Positions 1 to 6,236 are shown, numbered from the stretch's first letter. The stretch: 8,844 nucleotides of DNA from Spirochaetaceae bacterium (GCA_031290205.1 JAITNZ010000103.1:1-8844), one strand, 5' to 3'. A program made the numbers and translations. The notes: generated by a model from the letters alone, not told the origin.

Positions 1-164
1 TCGGACAGGGCACGAACGCTACGCGCCCGCGCTCCTGTCATGCTCCTTGCCGCGCACTCTGTGGTAAAGGCTTTATCCTCGGACGCCTTTTTCTCACTAA
101 AGGCAAGGCTTAGACCGCCACAAGCCCCGCTCTCTGTTTTACTTACTTCCGTGCCTTTTGACAT
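1..164 (-). CDS. Small hypothetical protein of a repeated family, 3' end beyond window
   Basis: An ATG at 164-162 opens a frame that stays open for 54 codons to the window edge. An AGGAGGG ribosome binding site (173-179) lies 8 nt upstream, and a consensus-like promoter lies at 210-238. The visible peptide begins MSKGTEVSKTESGACGG, continues with LAFSEKKASE and later TECAARSMTG, and has no membrane segment or signal peptide. I do not recognise a protein family. The part encoding LAFSEKKASE (78-109) is a 32-nt exact inverted copy of 8726-8757. The TECAARSM part (39-58) matches 8546-8565 at 17 of 20 bases. The gene is therefore built partly from a dispersed repeat. The initiation signals favour real translation. 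The alternative is a repeat that happens to be open behind a promoter. Confidence 0.45.
   Translation of the reverse strand, partial: MSKGTEVSKTESGACGGLSLAFSEKKASEDKAFTTECAARSMTGARARSVRALS
78..109 (-). repeat. Dispersed repeat copy (GCCTT...AAAGGCGTCCGAG)
   Basis: Read on the minus strand, these 32 nt are identical to 8726-8757 on the plus strand. The segment contains the inverted arms GCCTTT and AAAGGC around AGTGAGAA. Here it lies inside a small reading frame and encodes LAFSEKKASE. Diverged relatives occur at about 6237-6283 and 8636-8680. Confidence 0.8.
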
Positions 165-209
165 AACTATTACCCTCCTAAAACAATATTAATAATACCC
201 TAGACGCTC

Positions 210-238
210 AATGTATGTCACGGGGCTCGCGTTGTCAA
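210..238 (-). promoter_or_regulatory. Promoter of the small left-edge gene
   Basis: Read on the minus strand, TTGACA (233-238) is followed by a 17-nt spacer and TACATT (210-215). Transcription would start near 203, giving a leader of about 40 nt before the ATG at 164. The perfect -35 and ideal spacing make this a strong sigma-70-type prediction. It lies wholly downstream of the tetR stop codon, so the small gene need not depend on tetR readthrough. Confidence 0.55.
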
Positions 239-276
239 ACAGGCGGTTTCTGCCATCGCCGGCATTATGAAACTGG

Positions 277-849
277 TTATTTTTTTTTCAAGGTATGCAA
301 CACTCCTTTCGTGAGGAGTCCGCGTATCAAGCTGCCGAGTTCCTCTGTGTCAATCTCACGTCCGTTTTGCAGCCAGCGGTTGCCGATTGAGATAATTCCT
401 GATAGGTAAAATTCAAGAACATATATCGACTTGATGTCGGTTTTCTGGACATTAAAGCGCTCCATAAAAACAGGCAGCAAAGCCGCCTTGAGCCGCAGAG
501 CAAATTTCGCGCTATTGGAAGTACCTAACAGTACTTTGATGTAGGTCGCCATTTTCGATTCAGTTTGCATTGCTACGAATGATTCAATAAACATATCAGC
601 AAAATCGCTGTGTTTGATGAGCGCTGCCATGTGCTCACAAGTATACGATATTACCATGTCTTCAAGGGACGTTAAAATGTCATCGACATCATTAAAATAC
701 TGATAAAAAGTGCAGCGATTGTAGCCCGCTTTCTTCGATAACTCTTGCACCGTTATCTTTTTGTCGGGGGCGGACTTTTTATAGAGCGCACAAAAGGCGT
801 CTATAAAGTTTTTCCGAGTAGCGTCGCATATTTCCTGCTGTTTTTTCAT
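277..849 (-). CDS. TetR/AcrR-family transcriptional regulator, divergent from the RND cluster
   Basis: A 190-residue protein, the usual TetR length. The N-terminal DNA-binding domain is plain: KKITVQELSKKAGYNRCTFY (residues 30-49) is the helix-turn-helix, followed by the characteristic QYFNDVDDIL. The rest is an all-helical ligand and dimerisation domain with no recognised ligand signature, and it ends in LKKK. The open frame extends 36 codons further upstream. I chose the ATG at 849-847 because AAGGAG (857-862) sits 7 nt before it, and because the longer version would add residues that do not belong to the family. Transcription is divergent from the permease gene. Paired palindromes at 1011-1028 and 1131-1148 suggest autorepression and repression of the transport cluster. 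The inducer is unknown; a hydrophobic substrate of the exporter is a reasonable inference. Confidence 0.93.
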   Translation of the reverse strand: MKKQQEICDATRKNFIDAFCALYKKSAPDKKITVQELSKKAGYNRCTFYQYFNDVDDILTSLEDMVISYTCEHMAALIKHSDFADMFIESFVAMQTESKMATYIKVLLGTSNSAKFALRLKAALLPVFMERFNVQKTDIKSIYVLEFYLSGIISIGNRWLQNGREIDTEELGSLIRGLLTKGVLHTLKKK

Positions 850-905
850 AAGATCACTCCTTGGAAAGCACTGAATAAAAAATACAAAGAATTCAACCAC
901 GAATG

Positions 906-972
906 AACGCAAATTAACGCGAATAACCATAGGTGTGTCAATAAAATTAGTGTACATTCGCGTAATTCGCGC
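906..972. repeat. Inverted repeat of a dispersed element in the tetR leader
   Basis: The arm AACGCAAATTAACGCGAAT (906-924) faces ATTCGCGTAATTCGCGC (956-972), with about 31 nt between, so transcribed RNA could fold. A related segment with TTCGCGTTAATTTGTGTAAT lies at 6533-6552, showing that this is a dispersed sequence. It sits in the roughly 150-nt tetR leader, between the promoter (1008-1036) and the ribosome binding site (857-862). It does not overlap the predicted operators. Confidence 0.6.
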
Positions 973-1007
973 TTATCTTCGATTTAATCAATGCTTCCCT
1001 CGTTACA

Positions 1008-1036
1008 ATCATACAACAGTTGTTGTATCGCGTCAA
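1008..1036 (-). promoter_or_regulatory. tetR promoter
   Basis: Read on the minus strand, TTGACG (1031-1036) is followed by a 17-nt spacer and TATGAT (1008-1013). Immediately upstream of the -35, 1041-1057 is almost pure A on the plus strand (T on the transcribed-direction strand), in the position of an UP element. The 18-bp palindrome at 1011-1028 fills the spacer and enters the -10, so a bound repressor would exclude RNA polymerase. Confidence 0.65.
1011..1028. promoter_or_regulatory. Operator O1, probable TetR-type binding site in the tetR promoter
   Basis: ATACAACA-GT-TGTTGTAT is a perfect inverted repeat with 8-bp arms and a 2-nt centre. It lies between the -35 and -10 of the predicted tetR promoter. 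A near-identical second copy at 1131-1148 with the same GT centre supports its being a protein-binding site. Assignment to the adjacent regulator rests on position and on the common habit of TetR regulators to bind such palindromes. Confidence 0.75.
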
Positions 1037-1091
1037 GTGTAAAAAAAACAAAAAAAATCACCAATTTCCGACAGAATAGCAATATCTGTTG

Positions 1092-1119
1092 TTGACTTCA
1101 AAAATTGTCATGGTATTAT
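1092..1119 (+). promoter_or_regulatory. Promoter of the RND transport cluster
   Basis: TTGACT (1092-1097) is followed by 16 nt and TATTAT (1114-1119). A TGG just before the -10 gives an extended -10 (TGn). Transcription would start near 1126, immediately before operator O2. The sequence GTTGTTG (1088-1094), which overlaps the -35, repeats one operator half-site. A TTCCGACAG half-like sequence lies at 1066-1074. Confidence 0.6.
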
Positions 1120-1130
1120 TGTCTATAAAT

Positions 1131-1148
1131 ATCCGACAGTTGTTGGAT
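1131..1148. promoter_or_regulatory. Operator O2, downstream of the cluster promoter
   Basis: ATCCGACA-GT-TGTTGGAT is an inverted repeat matching in 7 of 8 arm positions. It resembles O1 at 15 of 18 positions. It covers roughly +5 to +22 of the predicted cluster transcript, a position where a bound repressor would block initiation or clearance. The centres of O1 and O2 are exactly 120 bp apart. Confidence 0.7.
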
Positions 1149-1162
1149 GATATTAATTTGAT

Positions 1163-1178
1163 AAGGAGTTTTATATTG
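1163..1178 (+). promoter_or_regulatory. Ribosome binding site fixing a TTG start for the permease
   Basis: AAGGAG (1163-1168) lies 7 nt before TTG (1176-1178). The open frame runs back to 1089 and includes an ATG at 1110. That ATG overlaps the predicted -10 and would lie upstream of the transcript start, and it has no ribosome binding site. The TTG also puts the first membrane segment at the N-terminus, as normal for this family. Confidence 0.8.
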
Positions 1179-3824
1179 GAAAAGTTATTTAAGCACCCTT
1201 GGGTGATAGTCGGCGTGATTGCCGTCTTAACAGTGTTTTTCGCGCTGCAGCTTCCTAAGGCGCGCATGGACAACAACATAAACGCGATGCTGCCGGACGA
1301 TAATCCGGCGCGGGTCATAGCCAAGCACCTTGAAGCCGAATATGGCGATAATCTTATGCTTCTGATTGGGCTTGAGCGCCCTTACGGCACGGTGTTTGAC
1401 GGCGAATTTCTTTCACGCATCCGGGAGTTTACCGATGCGGTAGAAGAGATTGAGCTTGTTAAAGACACGAATTCGCTCATGTCAACCATGTACATCACGT
1501 CCGACAGCGAGAGTATCATCGTTACCGATTTGGTGGGCGATGATTTTTCAGGCACGCCGGAAGAGATTGCGGAACTAAAACACCGCATCGCATCGTGGGA
1601 TATGTATCAGGGTTCGCTCGTGTCGGAAGATTTATCTGCCACGCAGGTTATGATTACGATCAATGCTTCGGGGGATGAGTCAGGCGAGCCGGAAGTGGTC
1701 GCGGTGCTGCGGCAGGTGCGCGACATGGCAAAAGAAATGTTTGCCGGCGCCGCGACGGTCTATCCGGGAGGGCAGCCTGTCGTAACGGCGACGATGACCG
1801 AAGCGTCAATGACTGATATGCGGGTGCTCTTGCCGCTTGTTATCGTGGTGCTGCTTGGCGTCCTGGTTATATCGCTGCGGCGTTTTAGTTATGTGGCATT
1901 ACCTATTTTAACGGTGATTATCGCAACTATATGGGCAATCGGCGCTATGCCGTTTTTAGGCATCCACTTAACGATGCTCTGCATGATACTCCCTATCATC
2001 CTTATCGCCGTGGGAAGCGCGTACGGTATTCATATTATATCACATTATAAAGACGAGGTAGACAATAAAACTTTTACCATCTGCGAACACCGCGCTCATC
2101 TTTTGGCGCTCGTGAGCAAACTGCTGAAGCCCGTAGCCCTTGCCGCTCTTACTACGTTTGCGGGCTTTATCTCGTTTGCTCTCGCGCCGCTTAACGCGAT
2201 ACGCGACTTTGGGATTTTCGCCGCTTTCGGTGTTGTTACGGCGTTTATCATCGCGATAACGCTCATTCCGGCGATACTCCTTATCCGTGCGCCCCGGTCT
2301 GTTCGTCTTGCACAGCAAAGAGCGGCGAAACGTAAAGAACGAGAGAAAAAAATCTATTTCGATTTTGGTAACGGGCTTTCAAATATTTTGAGCGTCATCG
2401 CGGGAAAGAAAACGCTTGTGCTGGTGATAACGGTATTAGTTATTCTCGTTTCGATTGTAGGGACGACGAATGTTTTTGTTGACAATTCGATGGTAGAGAT
2501 GTTCAATGATGAATCGGAGGTGAAGCGCTCTGTTAATTTTATACGCGATCACTTTGGCGGGTCTGCTCAGCTTATTATGTCGGTGGAAGCGGACGACACG
2601 CAAACGCTGCTTCACCCGGATGTATTAAACGCCATCGACGGGCTTGCCGCGCATCTTCTTGAGCGGGTCCCCACGGTTACGCGAGTTACCGGTTTTACCG
2701 ATACGATTAAGCGAATGAATCAGATGTTCAACGTGAACGAGTCGCCGGAAGGACTGGCGGTAGTAACCAACTACGGTGATGATGAGTTTGGGTTTGGAAG
2801 CTTTGAAGATAATGTGGGGGGAAGTATCCCCCCTCGCTCCGAAAGTTTTGCTACGCAAAACGTTTATACGCTACCCCCCTCAGCGGGGGGCAAGCCCCCC
2901 GCAACGCCCCCCTCGCAAGCGGATAGTCCCGTCTTGTTTGCGATGCTCACTACCGCCGCCGGAAAACACGCGACGATGAGTGCGAATGAACTTGTGCGCG
3001 AACTAGAGCGCATGTCAAATTATGAGGGATATGCTTACTACGAAATACCGGCGGAGCCTGCGCGTTACGGGAAGCAGACGAAAGAAGAGTTGGCGCAGCT
3101 TGTCGCTAATTATCTGGTGTTGATTGGAGGACAGAATGATAACAGTATGTCTAACGACCCGCTGGAGCCGACGGCTATCGAGACGATGATTCTTATTAGC
3201 AGCAATTGGCAGCATGACGCGCAGAATGTTATGAGACAGGTGAACGCGTATGTGGCGGCGAACTTTCCCAAAAATGTTCGTGTTGTTGTTGGCGGGGGAC
3301 CGACGCAGGAGGGGGCGATTTCGCAGCTTGTGACGCGCTCGCAAATCAGCTCGATGCTTATGTCGATAATTATTATTCTGTTGATAGTGGCGATTTCTTA
3401 CAAGTCTATTGCCGCAGGTCTTATCGCGACGTTGCCTTTAGTGATTACTATACTTGGTAACTTCGCGATCATGGGTTTTATGCAGATTCCCATCAACATG
3501 GCGACCGCGCTTATATCGAGCCTTACGGTGGGGATAGGCGTTGATTACACGATTCATTTTATCGATGCGTTCAAACGTGAATATGCCGCAGGCGGCGATT
3601 ATCTTAACCGGACTTTTTACGGCGCGGGGAAGGCGATACTGATTAACGCGCTATCGGTTGGGTTAGGGATAAGCGTGCTCGCGATTTCGCAGATTGGCAT
3701 TATGCGGCAGTTAGGCGGTCTTATCGGTATATCAATGGGGCTTACAGCCGTCGCGAGCCTTACGGTGATTCCTGTGCTGCTCGCTACGGTGAAGCCAAAG
3801 TTTATTTATGGAAAGAAAGTTTAA
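1176..3824 (+). CDS. RND/MMPL-family permease (HAE3-type hydrophobe exporter)
   Basis: An 882-residue inner-membrane protein with the two-fold RND/MMPL layout. TM1 is at about 9-26, followed by a periplasmic domain to about 215, then five TM segments (217-371). The second half repeats this: TM7 at about 413-433, a periplasmic domain to about 724, and five TM segments to about 872. The paired motifs VGSAYGIHIISHY (about 278-290) and VGIGVDYTIHF (about 785-795) are the usual TM4/TM10 signatures. The second keeps the acidic D-Y associated with proton coupling, while the first has A-Y. By family, such pumps move lipids or other hydrophobic compounds using proton flow. The next two genes supply a periplasmic carrier and an outer-membrane barrel. 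Expression should be under the divergent TetR protein. Oddity: residues about 546-585 are a Pro/Gly/Ser-rich insert encoded by GC-rich palindromes. The substrate is unknown. Confidence 0.92.
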   Translation: MEKLFKHPWVIVGVIAVLTVFFALQLPKARMDNNINAMLPDDNPARVIAKHLEAEYGDNLMLLIGLERPYGTVFDGEFLSRIREFTDAVEEIELVKDTNSLMSTMYITSDSESIIVTDLVGDDFSGTPEEIAELKHRIASWDMYQGSLVSEDLSATQVMITINASGDESGEPEVVAVLRQVRDMAKEMFAGAATVYPGGQPVVTATMTEASMTDMRVLLPLVIVVLLGVLVISLRRFSYVALPILTVIIATIWAIGAMPFLGIHLTMLCMILPIILIAVGSAYGIHIISHYKDEVDNKTFTICEHRAHLLALVSKLLKPVALAALTTFAGFISFALAPLNAIRDFGIFAAFGVVTAFIIAITLIPAILLIRAPRSVRLAQQRAAKRKEREKKIYFDFGNGLSNILSVIAGKKTLVLVITVLVILVSIVGTTNVFVDNSMVEMFNDESEVKRSVNFIRDHFGGSAQLIMSVEADDTQTLLHPDVLNAIDGLAAHLLERVPTVTRVTGFTDTIKRMNQMFNVNESPEGLAVVTNYGDDEFGFGSFEDNVGGSIPPRSESFATQNVYTLPPSAGGKPPATPPSQADSPVLFAMLTTAAGKHATMSANELVRELERMSNYEGYAYYEIPAEPARYGKQTKEELAQLVANYLVLIGGQNDNSMSNDPLEPTAIETMILISSNWQHDAQNVMRQVNAYVAANFPKNVRVVVGGGPTQEGAISQLVTRSQISSMLMSIIIILLIVAISYKSIAAGLIATLPLVITILGNFAIMGFMQIPINMATALISSLTVGIGVDYTIHFIDAFKREYAAGGDYLNRTFYGAGKAILINALSVGLGISVLAISQIGIMRQLGGLIGISMGLTAVASLTVIPVLLATVKPKFIYGKKV
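2811..2930. repeat. GC-rich palindromic element inserted in frame within the permease gene
   Basis: Three hairpins follow one another. GGGGGGA (2816-2822) pairs with TCCCCCC (2827-2833). GTTTTG and CAAAAC form a small stem around CTACG near 2846-2862. GCGGGGGG (2883-2890) pairs with CCCCCCGC (2895-2902), with further CCCCCC runs on either side. The encoded peptide is rich in Pro, Gly, Ser and Ala (for example LPPSAGGKPPATPPS) and unlike the surrounding protein. It falls in the second periplasmic domain, where family members tolerate loops. A similar palindrome, GCGGGGGA...TCCCCCGC, is at 6450-6470. Element boundaries are approximate. Confidence 0.6.
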
Positions 3825-3831
3825 GAAAAAT

Positions 3832-3905
3832 AATCACAGAGGGCACGGCGGACACGGAGGAATAAAAAGACAAGAAGCTCTGTGAACTCTGTGTCCTCTG
3901 TGATT
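3832..3905. repeat. Intergenic inverted repeat of the CACAGAGG type
   Basis: AATCACAGAGG (3832-3842) and CCTCTGTGATT (3895-3905) are perfect inverted arms. Pairing continues imperfectly inward through CAC/GTG blocks. The element fills most of the 131-nt gap between the permease stop and the next ribosome binding site. Sequences of this type are widely dispersed in many genomes. There is no good T-run directly after the stem (AAAATTCTTT follows), so I do not call a terminator. It may affect mRNA stability or the expression ratio. Confidence 0.65.
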
Positions 3906-3955
3906 AAAATTCTTTATCGAGATGTGTAAAAAATATTTTTTTATAGGAGATTAAA

Positions 3956-4732
3956 ATGAAAAGATTTACATTATTTGTTTTGTCGGCTGCGTTGTGCGCA
4001 GGATCGGTTTTCGCCCAAGATACGGTGGGTGTCATGCAAAAGGTGAAAGATCGTAATCAGGTGCAGACCTTATCGAGTCGTTCACGCATGGTGAGTACTG
4101 CTAAAAAAGGCAGCACCACGGAACGAACCATGGACCAGTACGCGAAGGATGATGCTAATGGAAATAGCAGAGCGGTCATGGTATTTCAGAGCCCTGCTAC
4201 GGTGAAGGGGACGCGCTTTCTTACGATGGACAACGCTGCGGGAAAAAGCGACCAGTGGATTTTCTTGCCTTCACTGGGAAAAGTGCGGCGTATCGCCTCG
4301 TCGGAAAGCGGCGGCAGTTTCATGGGCTCTGATTTTTCCTACGACGATATGACCATGATGGATAGGGAAGTTGCGCTCGATACGCATACTATCCTCCGCG
4401 AGGAAACGCTTGACGGCGCCGCATGTTACGTTATGCAATCGGTGCCGAAGGACGGTAGTTTTCAGTATTTAAAAATAATCACCTGGGTTGATAAATCCAA
4501 TTACCGTGTTTACAAACGAGAGTTGTTTAACAAGCGCGGCGCCGTTGAAAAGACGATAGAGATGTCCGGCTATAAGGATGTGCAGGGACACGACGCGGCA
4601 ACGCAAACAAAAATATCTACGCTGTCGGCGGGTACGTCAACAACGATCTATATGGACATCATCAAATACGATGAGCCTATACCGGAAGGGGTATTCACGA
4701 CGGTGTATATCGAAACGGGGAGGGTGCGTTAG
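3956..4732 (+). CDS. Periplasmic LolA-like outer membrane lipoprotein-sorting protein
   Basis: A 258-residue protein with a clear Sec signal peptide (about residues 1-20, ending GSVFA before QD). No proper lipobox is visible around Cys14, so it is expected to be soluble in the periplasm. The body resembles the LolA-like 'outer membrane lipoprotein-sorting protein' family: DQWIFLPSLGKVRRIASSE (about 100-118), a GSDFSYDDM segment soon after, then YVMQSVPKDG and a WVDKSNYRVYKRELFNKRG strand pair. Such proteins form an open half-barrel that shields acyl chains. Genes of this family often sit next to HAE3 permeases, as here. The ATG is supported by AGGAGA (3945-3950), 5 nt upstream. The gap after the permease is 131 nt and holds a repeat; co-transcription is likely but not certain. 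Likely role: accept hydrophobic cargo from the permease and carry it towards the outer membrane. Confidence 0.88.
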   Translation: MKRFTLFVLSAALCAGSVFAQDTVGVMQKVKDRNQVQTLSSRSRMVSTAKKGSTTERTMDQYAKDDANGNSRAVMVFQSPATVKGTRFLTMDNAAGKSDQWIFLPSLGKVRRIASSESGGSFMGSDFSYDDMTMMDREVALDTHTILREETLDGAACYVMQSVPKDGSFQYLKIITWVDKSNYRVYKRELFNKRGAVEKTIEMSGYKDVQGHDAATQTKISTLSAGTSTTIYMDIIKYDEPIPEGVFTTVYIETGRVR

Positions 4733-4740
4733 GGACGAAA

Positions 4741-4855
4741 GGGAGTAGGGAGTGGGGAGTGGGGTTTTAGTTTGATATATTGGAGTATTTCATGGAAGAC
4801 TCTGATAGTTCGGAGAAAAATCTTACCTACTCCCTACTCCCCATTCCCCACTCCC
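4741..4855. repeat. Intergenic GGGAGT/ACTCCC inverted repeat
   Basis: The purine-rich arm at 4741-4764 (iterations of GGGAGT and GGGGAGT) faces a pyrimidine-rich arm at 4827-4855 (iterations of ACTCCC). Over 24 positions there are three differences, two of which can pair as G-U. The loop is about 62 nt. The hairpin occupies nearly the whole gap between the LolA-like gene and the ribosome binding site of the barrel gene. It keeps a frame open upstream of the barrel gene, which gives a false early TTG start at 4780. It looks like a miniature dispersed repeat with no coding role. Confidence 0.7.
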
Positions 4856-4875
4856 TTGTAATCATAGGAGTAATT

Positions 4876-6147
4876 ATGAGAAAATTTGTTTTTATATTTT
4901 TGTGTTGTGTGGCAGTATCTTTGTCTGCACAAGAATTCGGTTTTGGTGATGAGGACGTGGCTGATGCTTTTGGCGGCGGTGGTAACGCGCTTGCGGTGTC
5001 TATAGGCGGGGAGGTTCAGGCGTTAATGACCGGCTTTGTTGAAGACTTTGCGGAGGGCGCGGCTGCAGTGCGCTTTGGCAATATTTTTCTGGGGAAACTT
5101 AACTTCAGCGCCGAAAGTTCCAACGTAAAAGCCGCCATCAATTTGAAGCTCGCGCCCGGACTGGTTTACTACGATGAACAATCACCGGTGTATGTTGACG
5201 AGGCGTATCTTACCGCTTACTTTGGTAAACTCGATGTTACAGGCGGCTTAAAAAAGCTCACTTGGGGCAAGGCAGACAGCATGGGTCCGATGGACGTGAT
5301 AAATCCGCTGGACTTTTCCGACTTAAGCGGCTTGAGCGACCCGATGACTCTTAAAATCGCCCGCCCGCTCGTTTCCGCTTCGTTTGTGTTGGGGCAGTTC
5401 TCAAAACTGCAAGGCGTCTTTGTACCTAACTTTGAGCCGGTGCGTTTTGCAAAAAGCGGGCGTTGGGCGCTTCCCTTAGGCAGCCTCACGCCCACAGACA
5501 CGACAAGCCTCGCCTACGCGCAGGCGGGGCTGCGTTTCACTACGACCATAAACAATGCGCTTGATATAGGCGCGCAGTATTACTACGGACGGCTCACGAC
5601 TCCGGCGGTAACGATGTCGGCAGCTGCGCCGCCTCTAGTAAGCTATAATCCCTATCACCAAATAGGGTTTGATTACGCGCAGGTTGTTTTTGGGTTCAAC
5701 CTCCGCGCCGAATTGGCTGCTAACATTACCGAAGATGTCGCGGGTGATGACGGCACGGTGTACAATCCGTCCCTTGCGTGGTCGCTCGGCTTTGACCGCT
5801 CGCTTATCGCTGATATAAACCTTACTTTCCAGTGCAACGAAACACTCAGGCTGCTTGACGGCGAGATCAACGACCCGCTGGACATCGAAGCCAACAGCGA
5901 TGTAACGTCAACGCGCATTACCGCGGCGCTTTCAAAAAAATTCTTGCGGGACGAACTGGAACTGCGTGCTGCCGCTATGTGGGATATAGAAAGCAATGCA
6001 TGTTTTGTCATGCCCTCGCTTATCTGGACCAAAAATGATGTGGCGGTGGAATTGTCAGGCGGCATTTTCGCGGGTAGCGACGAGGGGCTTTTCGGGCAGT
6101 TTCGCGATAACAGTTTTGTTAAGGTAGGGGTGAAGTATGGGTTTTGA
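4876..6147 (+). CDS. Predicted outer-membrane beta-barrel protein (DUF1302-like)
   Basis: A 423-residue protein with a Sec signal peptide (residues 1-18, MRKFVFIFLCCVAVSLSA, then QEF). The rest alternates short amphipathic strands and turns and ends in FVKVGVKYGF, with the C-terminal aromatic residue typical of outer-membrane barrels. The segment WGKADSMGPMDVINPLDF (about 128-145) resembles the WG-D-DVINP-D motif that I associate with DUF1302-like barrels found beside RND and LolA-like genes. The ATG at 4876 is chosen because AGGAG (4866-4870) lies 5 nt upstream and the signal peptide starts there. The frame is open back to 4780 only through a repeat. It is the last gene of the cluster, 58 nt before a terminator. 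Inferred role: outer-membrane channel or acceptor for the cargo. The family assignment is weaker than the barrel prediction. Confidence 0.8.
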   Translation: MRKFVFIFLCCVAVSLSAQEFGFGDEDVADAFGGGGNALAVSIGGEVQALMTGFVEDFAEGAAAVRFGNIFLGKLNFSAESSNVKAAINLKLAPGLVYYDEQSPVYVDEAYLTAYFGKLDVTGGLKKLTWGKADSMGPMDVINPLDFSDLSGLSDPMTLKIARPLVSASFVLGQFSKLQGVFVPNFEPVRFAKSGRWALPLGSLTPTDTTSLAYAQAGLRFTTTINNALDIGAQYYYGRLTTPAVTMSAAAPPLVSYNPYHQIGFDYAQVVFGFNLRAELAANITEDVAGDDGTVYNPSLAWSLGFDRSLIADINLTFQCNETLRLLDGEINDPLDIEANSDVTSTRITAALSKKFLRDELELRAAAMWDIESNACFVMPSLIWTKNDVAVELSGGIFAGSDEGLFGQFRDNSFVKVGVKYGF

Positions 6148-6205
6148 GAGGGGGGGGTGGCTGTCAGCGTTGTCGGGTGCACTTTATTCGCAGTGGGGTT
6201 TAATA

Positions 6206-6233
6206 CCCCGCCGCTCAGCGACGGGGATTTTTT
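6206..6233 (+). terminator. Intrinsic terminator of the RND-LolA-barrel cluster
   Basis: CCCCG-C-CGC pairs with GCG-A-CGGGG around TCA (one C-A mismatch) and is followed by A and six T (6228-6233). It lies 58 nt after the barrel stop. GGGG at 6195-6198 could alternatively pair with the CCCC of the stem (6206-6209), which would compete with the hairpin. Confidence 0.8.
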
Positions 6234-6236
6234 ATT

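Noticed and set aside
1066..1094. A third full operator
   Set aside because: The half-sites TTCCGACAG and GTTGTTG are present but too far apart to match the 2-nt centre of O1 and O2. Kept only as possible half-sites.
1089..1175. Upstream extension of the permease frame, including the ATG at 1110
   Set aside because: It lies over the predicted promoter and operator, has no ribosome binding site, and the added residues do not belong to the family N-terminus.
4780..4875. Upstream extension of the barrel gene from a TTG at 4780
   Set aside because: It is translated inverted repeat. The real signal peptide and ribosome binding site start the protein at 4876.
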